Part shown: positions 18,279-26,637 of the stretch, piece after piece
Numbering within the stretch: position 1 is the first letter of the stretch
Layout: each line of letters starts with the position of its first letter
DNA from: Cryptosporangium arvum DSM 44712
Lineage (GTDB): Bacteria; Actinomycetota; Actinomycetes; Mycobacteriales; Cryptosporangiaceae
Direction: 5' to 3'
Assembly: GCF_000585375.1 (NCBI RefSeq)
Contig: NZ_KK073874.1
Coordinates: forward strand, 4,526,001 to 4,590,000
Length of the DNA stretch: 64,000 nt
Notes under the pieces: model-generated
What the model was told of the DNA's origin: nothing
The model's database searches: none
The model's input: the letters and a program-made list of their open reading frames with translations, nothing else
Translations under genes and position numbers: made by a program

Positions 18279-19429
18279 TGACGTTCGACCTGTTCCGGCT
18301 CTCCGACGACCACGAGGACCTGCGCGCGGCCGTCCGCGACCTGGTCGCGGACAAGATCACGCCGCACGCCGCCGAGGTCGACGCGACCGCGTCGTACCCG
18401 CACGAGGCCCAGGCCGCGCTGGTGGCCGGCGACTTCCACGCCGCCCACGTTCCCGAGGAGTACGGCGGCGTGGGCGCGGACGCGCTCGCGGTGTGCCTGA
18501 TCATCGAGGAGGTCGCGCGCGGCTGCGCGTCCTCGTCGCTGATCCCGGCGGTGAACAAGCTCGGGAGCATGCCGCTGATCCTGGCCGCGTCCGAGGACGT
18601 GAAGCAGCGGTACCTGGCGCCGCTGGCCCGCGGCGAGGGCGGGTTCTCCTACGCGCTCAGCGAGCGGGAGGCCGGCAGCGACACCGCCTCGATGCGCACC
18701 AGGGCCACCCGCGACGGCGACGAGTGGGTGCTCAACGGGGCCAAGGCGTGGATCACCAACGCCGGGGTGTCGGAGTACTACACCGTGCTCGCGATCACCG
18801 ACCCGGACGGCCGCCGCGGCGCCAACGCCACCGCGTTCGTCGTCGAGAAGAGCGACGCCGGGGTGACGTTCGGGGCGCCCGAGCGCAAGCTCGGCATCAA
18901 GGGGTCGCCGACCCGCGAGGTGCTGCTCGACAACGTCCGGATCCCGGACGACCGGCGGGTCGGCGACGTGGGCGACGGTCTGAAGATCGCGCTGAGGACG
19001 CTCGACCACACCCGAGTCACGATCGGAGCGCAGGCCGTCGGCATCGCTCAGGGCGCGCTCGACGTGGCGACCGCGTACGTCCGGGAGCGCAAGCAGTTCG
19101 GCAAGCGGGTGGCCGACTTCCAGGCCATCCAGTTCATGCTGGCCGACATGGCGATCAGCCTGGAGGCCGCCCGGCAGCTGGTGTACGTGGCGGCGGCCAA
19201 GTCCGAGCGTGGCGACGACGACCTCCCGTTCTTCGGCGCGGCCGCGAAGTGCCAGGCCTCGGACACCGCGATGAAGATCACGACCGACGCGGTGCAGCTG
19301 CTCGGCGGGGCCGGGTACACGCAGGACTTCCCGGTGGAGCGGATGATGCGCGACGCGAAGATCACCCAGATCTACGAGGGGACCAACCAGATCCAGCGCC
19401 TGGTGGCGGCCCGGTCACTGCTCCGCTGA
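18278..19429 (+). CDS. Acyl-CoA dehydrogenase
   Basis: FAD-dependent dehydrogenase of 383 aa, matching the length of short-chain acyl-CoA dehydrogenases. The N-terminal helical domain contains HVPEEYGGVGAD; the FAD loop is YALSEREAGSD and WITNAG; the C-terminal helical domain ends with GGAGYTQDFPVERMMRDAKI and IYEGTNQIQR, with the catalytic Glu. It forms an operon with the dehydrogenase upstream, controlled by the divergent TetR. Its last 15 nt overlap the convergent stressosome operon. Confidence 0.95.
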   Translation: MTFDLFRLSDDHEDLRAAVRDLVADKITPHAAEVDATASYPHEAQAALVAGDFHAAHVPEEYGGVGADALAVCLIIEEVARGCASSSLIPAVNKLGSMPLILAASEDVKQRYLAPLARGEGGFSYALSEREAGSDTASMRTRATRDGDEWVLNGAKAWITNAGVSEYYTVLAITDPDGRRGANATAFVVEKSDAGVTFGAPERKLGIKGSPTREVLLDNVRIPDDRRVGDVGDGLKIALRTLDHTRVTIGAQAVGIAQGALDVATAYVRERKQFGKRVADFQAIQFMLADMAISLEAARQLVYVAAAKSERGDDDLPFFGAAAKCQASDTAMKITTDAVQLLGGAGYTQDFPVERMMRDAKITQIYEGTNQIQRLVAARSLLR

Positions 19430-20986
19430 CGTGCGGCGGAGCACGAGCAGCGCGATGTCGTCCTCGCCACGGCTCGCGGCCAGGGCTTGCAGCACTCGGT
19501 CGCAGTAGCGCTCGAGGTCGTCGTCGACGGGCACGGACAGCTGACGCAGCTGCTCCATGCCCTCGTCGATGGCCGTGCCGCGCATCTCGACCAGACCGTC
19601 GGTCACCAGCACGATGCTGCCGCCGTCCGGGATCGTGAACGTCACCTCGGGCCGCTGGAACTGCCCGACGCCGAGGATCGTGCCCCGGACCCCGACGTAG
19701 TCCGTGCCCGCCGCGGTGGCCAGCAGCGGCGGCAGATGGCCCCCGGTGGCGGCGACCGCGGTGCCGGTGGCCGGGTCGACCATGAGCAGCAGCACGGTGG
19801 CCAGCGTCCCCGGGTGGTACCGCCGGAGCATCGCGTCGAGGCGGACCAGGATCCCGGCCGGTCCGTGCCCGTCGACCGCGTAGGCCCGCAGCGCGTGGCG
19901 CAGCTCCGCCATCACGGTGGCCGCGTGCAGCGAGTGGCCGACGACGTCGCCGATCGCGACCAGGAGGCGGTCGTCGACCTCGGCGATCTCGTAGAAGTCA
20001 CCGCCGATCTCGGCGGTCGCGATCGCCGGCACGTACCGGAACGCGACCTCGGCGCCCCGCACCGGCGGCAGATCGCGGGGGAGCAGGCTGTGCTGGATCG
20101 TCAGGGCCACGGTGCGCTCCTCGGCGTAGGAACGCAGCGCGTCGACGGCCAGCGCGGTGGCCTGGCCGAGCTGGCTGAGCAGGTCCCGGTCCTCGTCCTC
20201 GTGCGCGGTGCCCCGCCGGAGCAGCGCGACCGCGGTGGGGGCCCGCCGCGGCCGGGCCGGGACGACCGAGGCCAGCCACGGGGCGTCGGCGTCGGACGAC
20301 TCGAGGGCGTGCCGCCAGCGCGGGGGCGGGTCGGTCACGAGCCGGACGCCTTCCTCGGCGTACCCACCCGCCGCCGGGTGGCGGTACGCGCGGGAGCGGT
20401 CCGCGGACGCCGCCACCGTGATGCCTTCGCCGTCGTGGTCCACCGCGCTGGCCACCGCGGGCGCGTCGAACACCGCGGCCGCGCCGGTCGCGGCCGCGGT
20501 CAGCACGTCCTCGACCGACCGCGCCGCGTTGATGTTCAGCGTCGCTCCGGCCAGCAGCGCGAGCCGGCGGGCCAGCCGCTCGGCGCGCTGCCGGGCCCGC
20601 GAGTAGCGCAACATCGCGTGCGCGGTGGCGACCAGCTCGTCCGGGTCGATCGGCTCGGTCAGGTAGGCGTCCGCACCCTCCGACAGGCCCCGGGCGCGGT
20701 CGCTGACACCGACCGACGTCGCCGACACGAACACGACCGGCACCCCGGCCGCCGCCGGGTTGTTCTTGATCCGGTCGCAGACCGTGAACCCGTCCAGATC
20801 GGGCAGGTTGACGTCGAGGAACACCAGGTCGACGTCGGAGTCGTCGACCCGGGCGAGCGCCTCGGTGCCGGTCGCCGCCTCCACCACCCGGTGCCCGGCC
20901 CGCCGCAGCCAGGTGCCGAGGATGTACCGGTTGGCCGCCGCGTCGTCGACGACGAGCACGGTGGCGGCGCTCTCCGGGCCGGTCAC
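19415..20986 (-). CDS. Response regulator-GAF-SpoIIE/PP2C phosphatase (RsbU-like output)
   Basis: Protein of 523 aa and last gene of the stressosome operon. The N-terminal receiver (about 8-125) has VVDDAAANR and the phospho-acceptor Asp in LVFLDVNLPDLDGF. A GAF-like segment follows (about 150-290). The C-terminal SpoIIE-type PP2C Ser/Thr phosphatase (about 300-515) has EIGGDFYEI, AIGDVVGHSLHAA and VLVTDGLVEMRG, with metal-binding Asp residues. In Bacillus the equivalent step is RsbU, activated by RsbT; here the receiver suggests control by phosphorylation from the hybrid kinase encoded just upstream (GTGA overlap). Its target, an anti-sigma antagonist, is not encoded nearby. Confidence 0.92.
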   Translation of the reverse strand: MTGPESAATVLVVDDAAANRYILGTWLRRAGHRVVEAATGTEALARVDDSDVDLVFLDVNLPDLDGFTVCDRIKNNPAAAGVPVVFVSATSVGVSDRARGLSEGADAYLTEPIDPDELVATAHAMLRYSRARQRAERLARRLALLAGATLNINAARSVEDVLTAAATGAAAVFDAPAVASAVDHDGEGITVAASADRSRAYRHPAAGGYAEEGVRLVTDPPPRWRHALESSDADAPWLASVVPARPRRAPTAVALLRRGTAHEDEDRDLLSQLGQATALAVDALRSYAEERTVALTIQHSLLPRDLPPVRGAEVAFRYVPAIATAEIGGDFYEIAEVDDRLLVAIGDVVGHSLHAATVMAELRHALRAYAVDGHGPAGILVRLDAMLRRYHPGTLATVLLLMVDPATGTAVAATGGHLPPLLATAAGTDYVGVRGTILGVGQFQRPEVTFTIPDGGSIVLVTDGLVEMRGTAIDEGMEQLRQLSVPVDDDLERYCDRVLQALAASRGEDDIALLVLRRTSAEQ

Positions 20987-22710
20987 CGGCGGCGCACCGC
21001 GTCGGCCACGGCCGCCACGTCGAGGCTGGTCTTGGAGAGCACGGTCAGGTGCGGATCGTCGACGGGGGTCCAGCTGGTCTCGGAGGTCACGACGACCACC
21101 GGGGTCGCGGCCAGCGCCTCCTCGGCGCGCAGCCCGGCCAGGATCTCCTCGCCGCTCACCCCGGGCATCCGCAGGTCGAGGAACACCACGTGCGGGCGCA
21201 CCCGCCGGATCAACGGCAGCGCTTCGCGGGCGTCGGCCACCTCGGCGATCTCGCGGTCGTCGTCGTCGACCGCGTCGAGCGCCGAGCGCAGTACCCGCCG
21301 GAACGTCGGGTCGTCGTCGACGACGACGATCCGGATCGGGCCCGACGCCGGCGCCGCGATCTCGTCGGCCGGTCGCTGCGGTTCGCGGGGGAGCACGACG
21401 GTGACCGTGGTGCCCTCACCGGGGGCGCTGCGCAGGTCGAGCTCGCCGCCCAGCGCCGCCACCAGCCGGCGGACCAGCGCCAGCCCGAGCCCGGTGCCGC
21501 CCACCTGGGCCTGCAGCGCTCCCGGCACCTGGTAGAACTCCTCGAAGATGCGTTCGTGCTGGTCGGCCTCGATCCCGATGCCGGTGTCCGTGACGACGAA
21601 CGTGATCGTCCCCGCCTCGGCCCGCACGTCCAGGCGCACCTCGCCGCGCACCGTGTACTTCAGCGCGTTCGTCATCAGGTTGCGCAGCACCTGGGTCAGC
21701 AGGAGGCCGTCGCTGACCAGGTCCGGCGGCGGATCGGGGTCGGCCACCGCCAGCGTGACGTCCGCGCGTGCGTTCGCCGGGCCCAGCGCGGCACGCAGCT
21801 GCCCGAGCAGCACGCGCAGGTCCACCGGCTCCCAGGCCGGCTGGATCCGGGTCGCTTCGGCCTTCGCCAGGTCGAGCAGGTCGTTGACCATCCGCAGGAG
21901 GTCGGCCGCGGAGTGCCCGACCAGCTCGATCTGGTGCTCCTGCTCGGCCGAGAACGGCGGGTCGGCCACCGTGGTCATCACCCGCACCAGCCCGAGGATC
22001 GAGTTCACCGGGGCCCGCAGCTCGTGGTTGACGTGACGCAGGAACCGGGTCTTGGCGTCGTTGGCCTCACGCAGCCGCTGGGAGCGGTCCTCCAGCTCGG
22101 CGTAGAGGGCGACCACACCCTGGTTCGTGTGTTCCAGTTCCTCGGTCAGCTCGTTGTAGAGGGCGAGTACACCCCGGTTGGTCTCCTCGAGTTCCTCGTT
22201 CATGCGGATCTGCGAGTCCCGGCTGCGTTCGGCCTCGTCCAGCGCGGCGAGCAGCTCCTGGTTCTGCCGCCACAGCTCGTCGGCCGGGGTGGTGGGGCGC
22301 AGGGCGGCGAGCTCGGCCCGCACCAGGGCCGGGTCGATCGGCGTCCGGACGGTCTTGACCAGCGTGATCGTGACGTGGTCCGCGTCCTGCACGACGCGCA
22401 GGTCGTCGACGAGCCGGGCCGCGCCGGCCAGGCCGTCCGGGCCCGGGCGCTCGCGGACGCCGGTCAGCGTGCGGTCCGTGACGCCGGACAACTCGACGCG
22501 CAGCGCGCGGAGCGCCACGCGGAACAGCGCGGTCACCGCCGTGGGCGCGGCGAGCAGTACCCGGCCGATCTCGCTCAGCGCGGTGGCCACCCGGGTCTGG
22601 TCGGACGCGTCCAGGCCGACCGCCGCGGCGACCGCCCGCCCGCTGTGGCGCAGGGCGAACACGTCGGCCTCGCCGCGCAGGTGCACGCGCAGGACGACGT
22701 CGTCGTTCAC
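20983..22710 (-). CDS. Hybrid histidine kinase-receiver with degenerate RsbT-like N-terminus
   Basis: Cytoplasmic protein of 575 aa. Residues ~1-125 resemble RsbT/RsbW kinases (LDASDQTRVATALSEIGRVLL aligns with the RsbT segment of 23753-24181), but the N-box Asn is replaced by Val. A coiled coil (about 140-220) holds two copies of LExTNxGVxALYxEL (174-188 and 192-206). HisKA has His229 in RHVNHELRAP; HATPase_c follows (NALKYTV, DTGIGI, GGTGLGLALV); a receiver at the end has Asp in VVFLDLRMPGVSG. Start: GTG 22710 overlaps the previous stop by 4 nt; GTG 22719 is possible. It likely passes stressosome state to the receiver-phosphatase. Confidence 0.9.
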   Translation of the reverse strand: MNDDVVLRVHLRGEADVFALRHSGRAVAAAVGLDASDQTRVATALSEIGRVLLAAPTAVTALFRVALRALRVELSGVTDRTLTGVRERPGPDGLAGAARLVDDLRVVQDADHVTITLVKTVRTPIDPALVRAELAALRPTTPADELWRQNQELLAALDEAERSRDSQIRMNEELEETNRGVLALYNELTEELEHTNQGVVALYAELEDRSQRLREANDAKTRFLRHVNHELRAPVNSILGLVRVMTTVADPPFSAEQEHQIELVGHSAADLLRMVNDLLDLAKAEATRIQPAWEPVDLRVLLGQLRAALGPANARADVTLAVADPDPPPDLVSDGLLLTQVLRNLMTNALKYTVRGEVRLDVRAEAGTITFVVTDTGIGIEADQHERIFEEFYQVPGALQAQVGGTGLGLALVRRLVAALGGELDLRSAPGEGTTVTVVLPREPQRPADEIAAPASGPIRIVVVDDDPTFRRVLRSALDAVDDDDREIAEVADAREALPLIRRVRPHVVFLDLRMPGVSGEEILAGLRAEEALAATPVVVVTSETSWTPVDDPHLTVLSKTSLDVAAVADAVRRR

Positions 22711-23765
22711 GGCCGGCACTTCAGGACGAGAACGCCGGCGTCGTCGCGGCGGGTACCGGCGTCACGCAGGAGCACGGAGGCGATCACCAGCGGGTCGTGG
22801 CCGGCCAGCCCCCACTGCCCGTCGAACGACCAGCGTGAGTTCAGGCCGTCGGTGTGCAGCACGATCAGCGCGTTCTCCGCGGCGGGGTAGTCGAACGACC
22901 GGATCGTGCGGGCCTGGTGCCCGGCGATGCCCGGCATCGACGTGAGGTGCCGGCCGCGCTCGCCGGCCCACAGGACCGCTCCGGCGATGTTGCCCAGCCC
23001 GGCGAACTGGACGAGGCCGCGGGACACGTCGTGGCGCACGACGCCCACCGCGGCGCCCCGCGTCGGCTTCAGCTCCCGGTGCAGCCGGGTGACCAGCGCG
23101 GTCACGTCCTCGTCGGCGGTGTCGAGGAACACCTCGACCGCGCGCTGGGCCGCGCGGGCGGCCAGCGGGCCGTGCCCGAGGCCGTCGCAGAGCACGGCCA
23201 CCACGCCGTCCGCGGTGCGCCGGACGGCGTAGGCGTCACCGCACGCGCTCTCCCCGGCCATCGGCCGGGTGAGCCCGGCCGCGCGTTCCCCGCCCGGCTG
23301 CGCCGGTTGCCCGATCCGGGTCAGCGGGCGGCGCGGGGCCGCGAACCGCGCGGCGACGACCGTGCCGCGCCCCGGCTGGGACCAGGCGTCGAACGTCGAC
23401 GCCAGGCGGGTGACCGCGCCGAGCCCCACGCCGAGCGTGCCGCCGGTCGAGTACCCGTCACGCAGGTGCGCCTCGAAGTCCTCCAGACCCGGCCCGGCGT
23501 CGAGCGCGACCACCTCGACGGCCGGGTCGGCGGTATCGGAGTCCGAGAGGTACGGGCGGGTGAGGCGTAACGCCACCGCGCCGTGGTGGGCGTGGCGGTG
23601 CAGGTTGCCGGCCAGCTCGGTGACCGCGATCGCCAGCTCGCCCGTGCGCGCCTCGTCGAAACCGGCCCGGCCGGCCAGCCCGGTCGCCATCCGCCGGGCG
23701 GCCCCGACCGCGCTGGTGTCGTCGATCGGGATCCAGAGCGTCTCCGCCCCGATCAACGACTCCAC
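22707..23765 (-). CDS. RsbT-like ATPase fused to RsbX/SpoIIE-type phosphatase
   Basis: Protein of 352 aa. The N-terminal half (about 1-150) is a GHKL ATPase of the anti-sigma kinase type, with ELAIAVTELAGNLHRHAHHGA and LDAGPG followed by GGTLGVGLGAVTRL. The C-terminal half (about 175-350) is a PP2C of the small RsbX type, with CGDAYAVRR, VAVLCDGLGHG and LIVLHTDGLNSRW. RsbX removes phosphate from RsbR and RsbS to reset the stressosome in Bacillus; the fused RsbT-like part may compete with RsbT. Start: GTG 23765 (13-nt overlap with rsbT); TTG 23756 is an alternative. All neighbours are coupled the same way. Confidence 0.9.
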   Translation of the reverse strand: MESLIGAETLWIPIDDTSAVGAARRMATGLAGRAGFDEARTGELAIAVTELAGNLHRHAHHGAVALRLTRPYLSDSDTADPAVEVVALDAGPGLEDFEAHLRDGYSTGGTLGVGLGAVTRLASTFDAWSQPGRGTVVAARFAAPRRPLTRIGQPAQPGGERAAGLTRPMAGESACGDAYAVRRTADGVVAVLCDGLGHGPLAARAAQRAVEVFLDTADEDVTALVTRLHRELKPTRGAAVGVVRHDVSRGLVQFAGLGNIAGAVLWAGERGRHLTSMPGIAGHQARTIRSFDYPAAENALIVLHTDGLNSRWSFDGQWGLAGHDPLVIASVLLRDAGTRRDDAGVLVLKCRP

Positions 23766-24181
23766 TTGGCCACCGTGATCCGGGTGCCCCGGCCGACCTC
23801 GGTGTCGAGGTCGAACTCGTCGACGAGCCGGCGGGAACCGGACAGCCCGAGGCCCAACCCTCCACCGGAGGTGTAGCCGTCGGTCATCGCCAGGTCGATG
23901 TCGGCGATGCCCGGTCCGTCGTCGGCGAACACGATCCGCACGCCGCGCCGGAGGCCGTTCTGCACCGCGGTGACCTCGGCGACCCCGCCCCCGCCGTAGA
24001 GCAGCGTGTTGCGGGCCAGCTCGCTCGCCGCGGTGACGAGCTTCGTCTGGTCGATCAGCGACAGCTTGACCGCCACCGCGACCGACCGGACCAGCTGCCG
24101 CACCCGCACCACGTCCTCGTCGGACGCGATCGGCTGCCGCTGCGGCTGGCCGGTGGCCGGCAGGGTCACGGCCGGACTCAC
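23753..24181 (-). CDS. rsbT: RsbT, stressosome switch kinase
   Basis: Serine/threonine protein kinase of the GHKL fold, 142 aa, as in Bacillus RsbT. N-box: ASELARNTLLYGGGG; G1: FADDGPGI; G2: SGGGLGLGLSGSRRLVDEF. Known role in the family: held by RsbS in the stressosome, it phosphorylates RsbR and RsbS under stress, is released and activates a PP2C phosphatase. Here the phosphatases are encoded directly downstream. Start GTG 24181 overlaps rsbS by 4 nt. Confidence 0.93.
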   Translation of the reverse strand: MSPAVTLPATGQPQRQPIASDEDVVRVRQLVRSVAVAVKLSLIDQTKLVTAASELARNTLLYGGGGVAEVTAVQNGLRRGVRIVFADDGPGIADIDLAMTDGYTSGGGLGLGLSGSRRLVDEFDLDTEVGRGTRITVAKWSR

Positions 24182-24591
24182 CGGCTCTCGGGTGCGCGCA
24201 GCGACGGCGCGATCGACGGGGAGTCCCCGGCGCCGTCCGCCCAGGCCCGGCGCAGCAGCGCCAGGCCCTTCTCCAGGTTCAGCGCGGTACGCACCTCACC
24301 CAGCGACAGCCCCAGCTCGACGAGCGTGATCGCCACCGCGGGGCGCATGCCCACGACGACGGTGTCGGCGTCGAGCAGCCGGGACACCGACGCGGTCGTG
24401 GCCAGGATCCGGCCGATGAACGAGTCGACGATCTCCAGCGCGGTGATGTCGATGACGACACCGCGCGCCCCGGTCGCGGTGATGCGCTCGGCCAGCGCGT
24501 CCTGCATCGCCAGCGCCGTCTGGTCGGACAGGTCGACCTGGATCGAGAGCAGCAGGACGTCGTCGAGCTTGAGGATCGGGATCGAGGTCAC
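24178..24591 (-). CDS. rsbS: RsbS, stressosome STAS scaffold
   Basis: Single STAS domain of 137 aa. The phospho-acceptor Ser57 in ITALEIVDSFIGRIL corresponds to Ser59 of Bacillus RsbS, and the second site, Thr89 in VAITLVELGL, is also present. The C-terminal ~20 residues extend beyond the usual length (about 120). In the family RsbS forms the stressosome core with RsbR and traps RsbT until phosphorylated. It starts 1 nt after the rsbR stop and overlaps rsbT by 4 nt. Confidence 0.94.
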   Translation of the reverse strand: MTSIPILKLDDVLLLSIQVDLSDQTALAMQDALAERITATGARGVVIDITALEIVDSFIGRILATTASVSRLLDADTVVVGMRPAVAITLVELGLSLGEVRTALNLEKGLALLRRAWADGAGDSPSIAPSLRAPESR

Positions 24592-24592
24592 G

Positions 24593-25420
24593 TCACGCCC
24601 CGGCCGCGGCGCGGTGGGCGTCCTGGCGGCGCCGGGCCAGCGACAGGGCGTCGGCCAGGCTGGACTTGGTCGCGATGTCGCCGAACTCGATGCCGAGCGC
24701 GACGATGGTCTGGGCGATCTGCGGGCGGATGCCGGAGATGATGGCCTCCGCGCCCATGAGGCGGGCCGCCATCACGGTCTTGAGCAGGTGCTGGGCGACC
24801 TGGGTGTCGACCGCGGGCACGCCGGTGATGTCGATGATCGCGTAGTCGGCGTCGTACGAGGTGAGCGCCTCGAGTAACTGCTCCATGACCGCCTGCGCCC
24901 GCGCCGAGTCGAGCGTGCCGACCAGCGGGACGGCGATGATGCCGTCCCAGAGCTTCACCACCGGGGTGGACAGCTCCAGCAACTGCTCCGCCTGCTCCGC
25001 GATGATCTGCTCCCGGGCCTGCGAGTACGCCTCGAACGTCTGCAGGCCGAGGTCGTCGATCAGCCGCGAGAACTCGAGGAACCCGCTCAGCGGCGTGTCG
25101 TCGCCGGCCCGGCGGCCGACGACCTCCTTGAGCGCGAACACGCTCACCGCCGTCTCGCGGGGGGAGAAGCCCTGGATCGCGCGGGCGCGGGAGAGTTCGG
25201 ACAGCAGCGCGCGTAACTCGCCGAACGGATCGGCGTCGGCGGCGTCGTCCAGCCCGGCCTGCAGGGCGCGGTACAGGTCGGCCAGCTCGGACCGGACCTC
25301 CGCCCGGCTGACGCGTCCGCGGAGGCTGTCGGCGACGATCGCGGTCCACTCGTCGACGATGCCCTCCGGGTCGCCCGCGAGGACGGGCACGAGGCCCTGC
25401 GGCGAGTGGGTCTGCGACAT
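24593..25420 (-). CDS. rsbR: RsbR co-antagonist, stressosome sensor
   Basis: Protein of 275 aa and first gene of the operon. The N-terminal ~145 residues are a helical sensor of the RsbRD type (SLRGRVSRAEVRSELADLYRAL). The STAS domain (about 155-270) has PVVKLWDGIIAVPLVGTLDSARA, Thr206 in VDTQVAQHLL and Thr238 in IRPQIAQTIVALGI, equivalents of the two Thr residues phosphorylated by RsbT (Thr171 and Thr205 in RsbRA). No haem or flavin motif is visible, so the signal is unknown. Start: ATG 25420 (MSQTHSPQGL) with GGAG upstream. Confidence 0.94.
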   Translation of the reverse strand: MSQTHSPQGLVPVLAGDPEGIVDEWTAIVADSLRGRVSRAEVRSELADLYRALQAGLDDAADADPFGELRALLSELSRARAIQGFSPRETAVSVFALKEVVGRRAGDDTPLSGFLEFSRLIDDLGLQTFEAYSQAREQIIAEQAEQLLELSTPVVKLWDGIIAVPLVGTLDSARAQAVMEQLLEALTSYDADYAIIDITGVPAVDTQVAQHLLKTVMAARLMGAEAIISGIRPQIAQTIVALGIEFGDIATKSSLADALSLARRRQDAHRAAAGA

Positions 25421-25672
25421 CCGTGAGCTCCGATCCGTGAGGTATAGGCCGGTCGGTGACGACGGCCCCGGCAACTATGACAGAGGGCGGGCCGATGCTG
25501 ATCCGGTGCACCCGGTCGTAGGCGGGCGACGACGCACCGTGTCCGCGGGTGGCCGGCCCGGCGAGCGTCCGCCGGGCGCCGGGCCGGACGCCGGCGCAGG
25601 GACGGGAACGCTCGGCGCGCGGCGCGCGGTCTGATCTACTGGGCGGTAACGTCGTCGTCCCGAGGAGCCCGC

Positions 25673-26632
25673 GTGCGCGCAGTGCAGATCACCAGCCTCA
25701 ACGGTCCGTCCGCGCTCGAGGTGGTCACGGTCGACGAGCCGGCCGCCGGCCCCGAGGACGTCGTCATCGACGTGCACGTCGCCGGGGTGACCTTCCCCGA
25801 GGTGTTGCAGAGCCGGGGCGAGTACCAGCTGAAGCCGCCACTGCCGTTCGTGCCGGGGTCGGAGGTCGCCGGGGTCGTCCGGTCCGGTCCCGGGTTCGCT
25901 CCCGGCCGGCGCGTCGCCGCGTTCCCCGCGCTCGGCGGCTTCGCCGAGGTGGTCACCGCACGTCCGGCGCAGGTGTTCCCGCTGCCCGACGCGGTGTCCT
26001 TCGAGGCCGGCGCGGCGCTGCCGATGAACTACCTCACCGTGCACTTCGGACTGGTCCGCCGCGGCCGGCTGCGCGCGGGCGAGACCGTGCTGGTGCACGG
26101 CGCCGCCGGCGGGGTCGGCACCGCGGCCGTGCAACTGGCGTCCGCGCTCGGCGCGCGGGTGATCGCGGTCGTCTCCACCGAGGACAAGATCGACCCGGCC
26201 AGGAAGGCCGGCGCCGACGAGGTGATCCTCGCCGACGGCTTCAAGGACGCGGCCAAGGAACTCACCGGCGGCCGCGGCGTCGACGTCGTGGTGGACCCGG
26301 TCGGCGGCGACCGCTTCACCGACTCGCTGCGCAGCCTCGCGCGCGAAGGCCGGCTGCTGGTCATCGGCTTCACCGGCGGCGAGATCCCCCAGGTGAAGGT
26401 CAACCGTCTGCTGCTCAACAACATCAGCGTCGTCGGCGTCGGCTGGGGCGCGTTCTGGGTGCCGCAGCCGAACTACCTGCAGGAACAGTGGTCCGACCTC
26501 GCGCCGCTGCTGGCGGCGGGCAAGCTCGAGCCGGTGCTCGGCCGCTCGTTCCCGCTGGAGGACGCGAGCCTGGCGCTGCGCGAACTGGACGAACGCCGCG
26601 CCATCGGCAAGGTGCTGCTCACCGTCCGCTAG
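25673..26632 (+). CDS. NADPH:quinone oxidoreductase family protein (MDR, zinc-free)
   Basis: Medium-chain dehydrogenase/reductase of 319 aa. The N-terminal GroES-like part has LPFVPGSEVAGVV; the cofactor domain has VLVHGAAGGVGTAAVQLASALGARVI, and the C-terminal NISVVGVGWGAF and ELDERRAIGKVLL are typical of quinone oxidoreductases. Zinc-binding Cys residues are absent. Start: GTG 25673 with GAGGAG 5 nt before. It is divergent from the stressosome operon over 252 nt and convergent with the DeoR gene (5-nt gap). Likely role: NADPH-dependent reduction of quinones or enones. Confidence 0.92.
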   Translation: MRAVQITSLNGPSALEVVTVDEPAAGPEDVVIDVHVAGVTFPEVLQSRGEYQLKPPLPFVPGSEVAGVVRSGPGFAPGRRVAAFPALGGFAEVVTARPAQVFPLPDAVSFEAGAALPMNYLTVHFGLVRRGRLRAGETVLVHGAAGGVGTAAVQLASALGARVIAVVSTEDKIDPARKAGADEVILADGFKDAAKELTGGRGVDVVVDPVGGDRFTDSLRSLAREGRLLVIGFTGGEIPQVKVNRLLLNNISVVGVGWGAFWVPQPNYLQEQWSDLAPLLAAGKLEPVLGRSFPLEDASLALRELDERRAIGKVLLTVR

Positions 26633-26637
26633 CGCGC

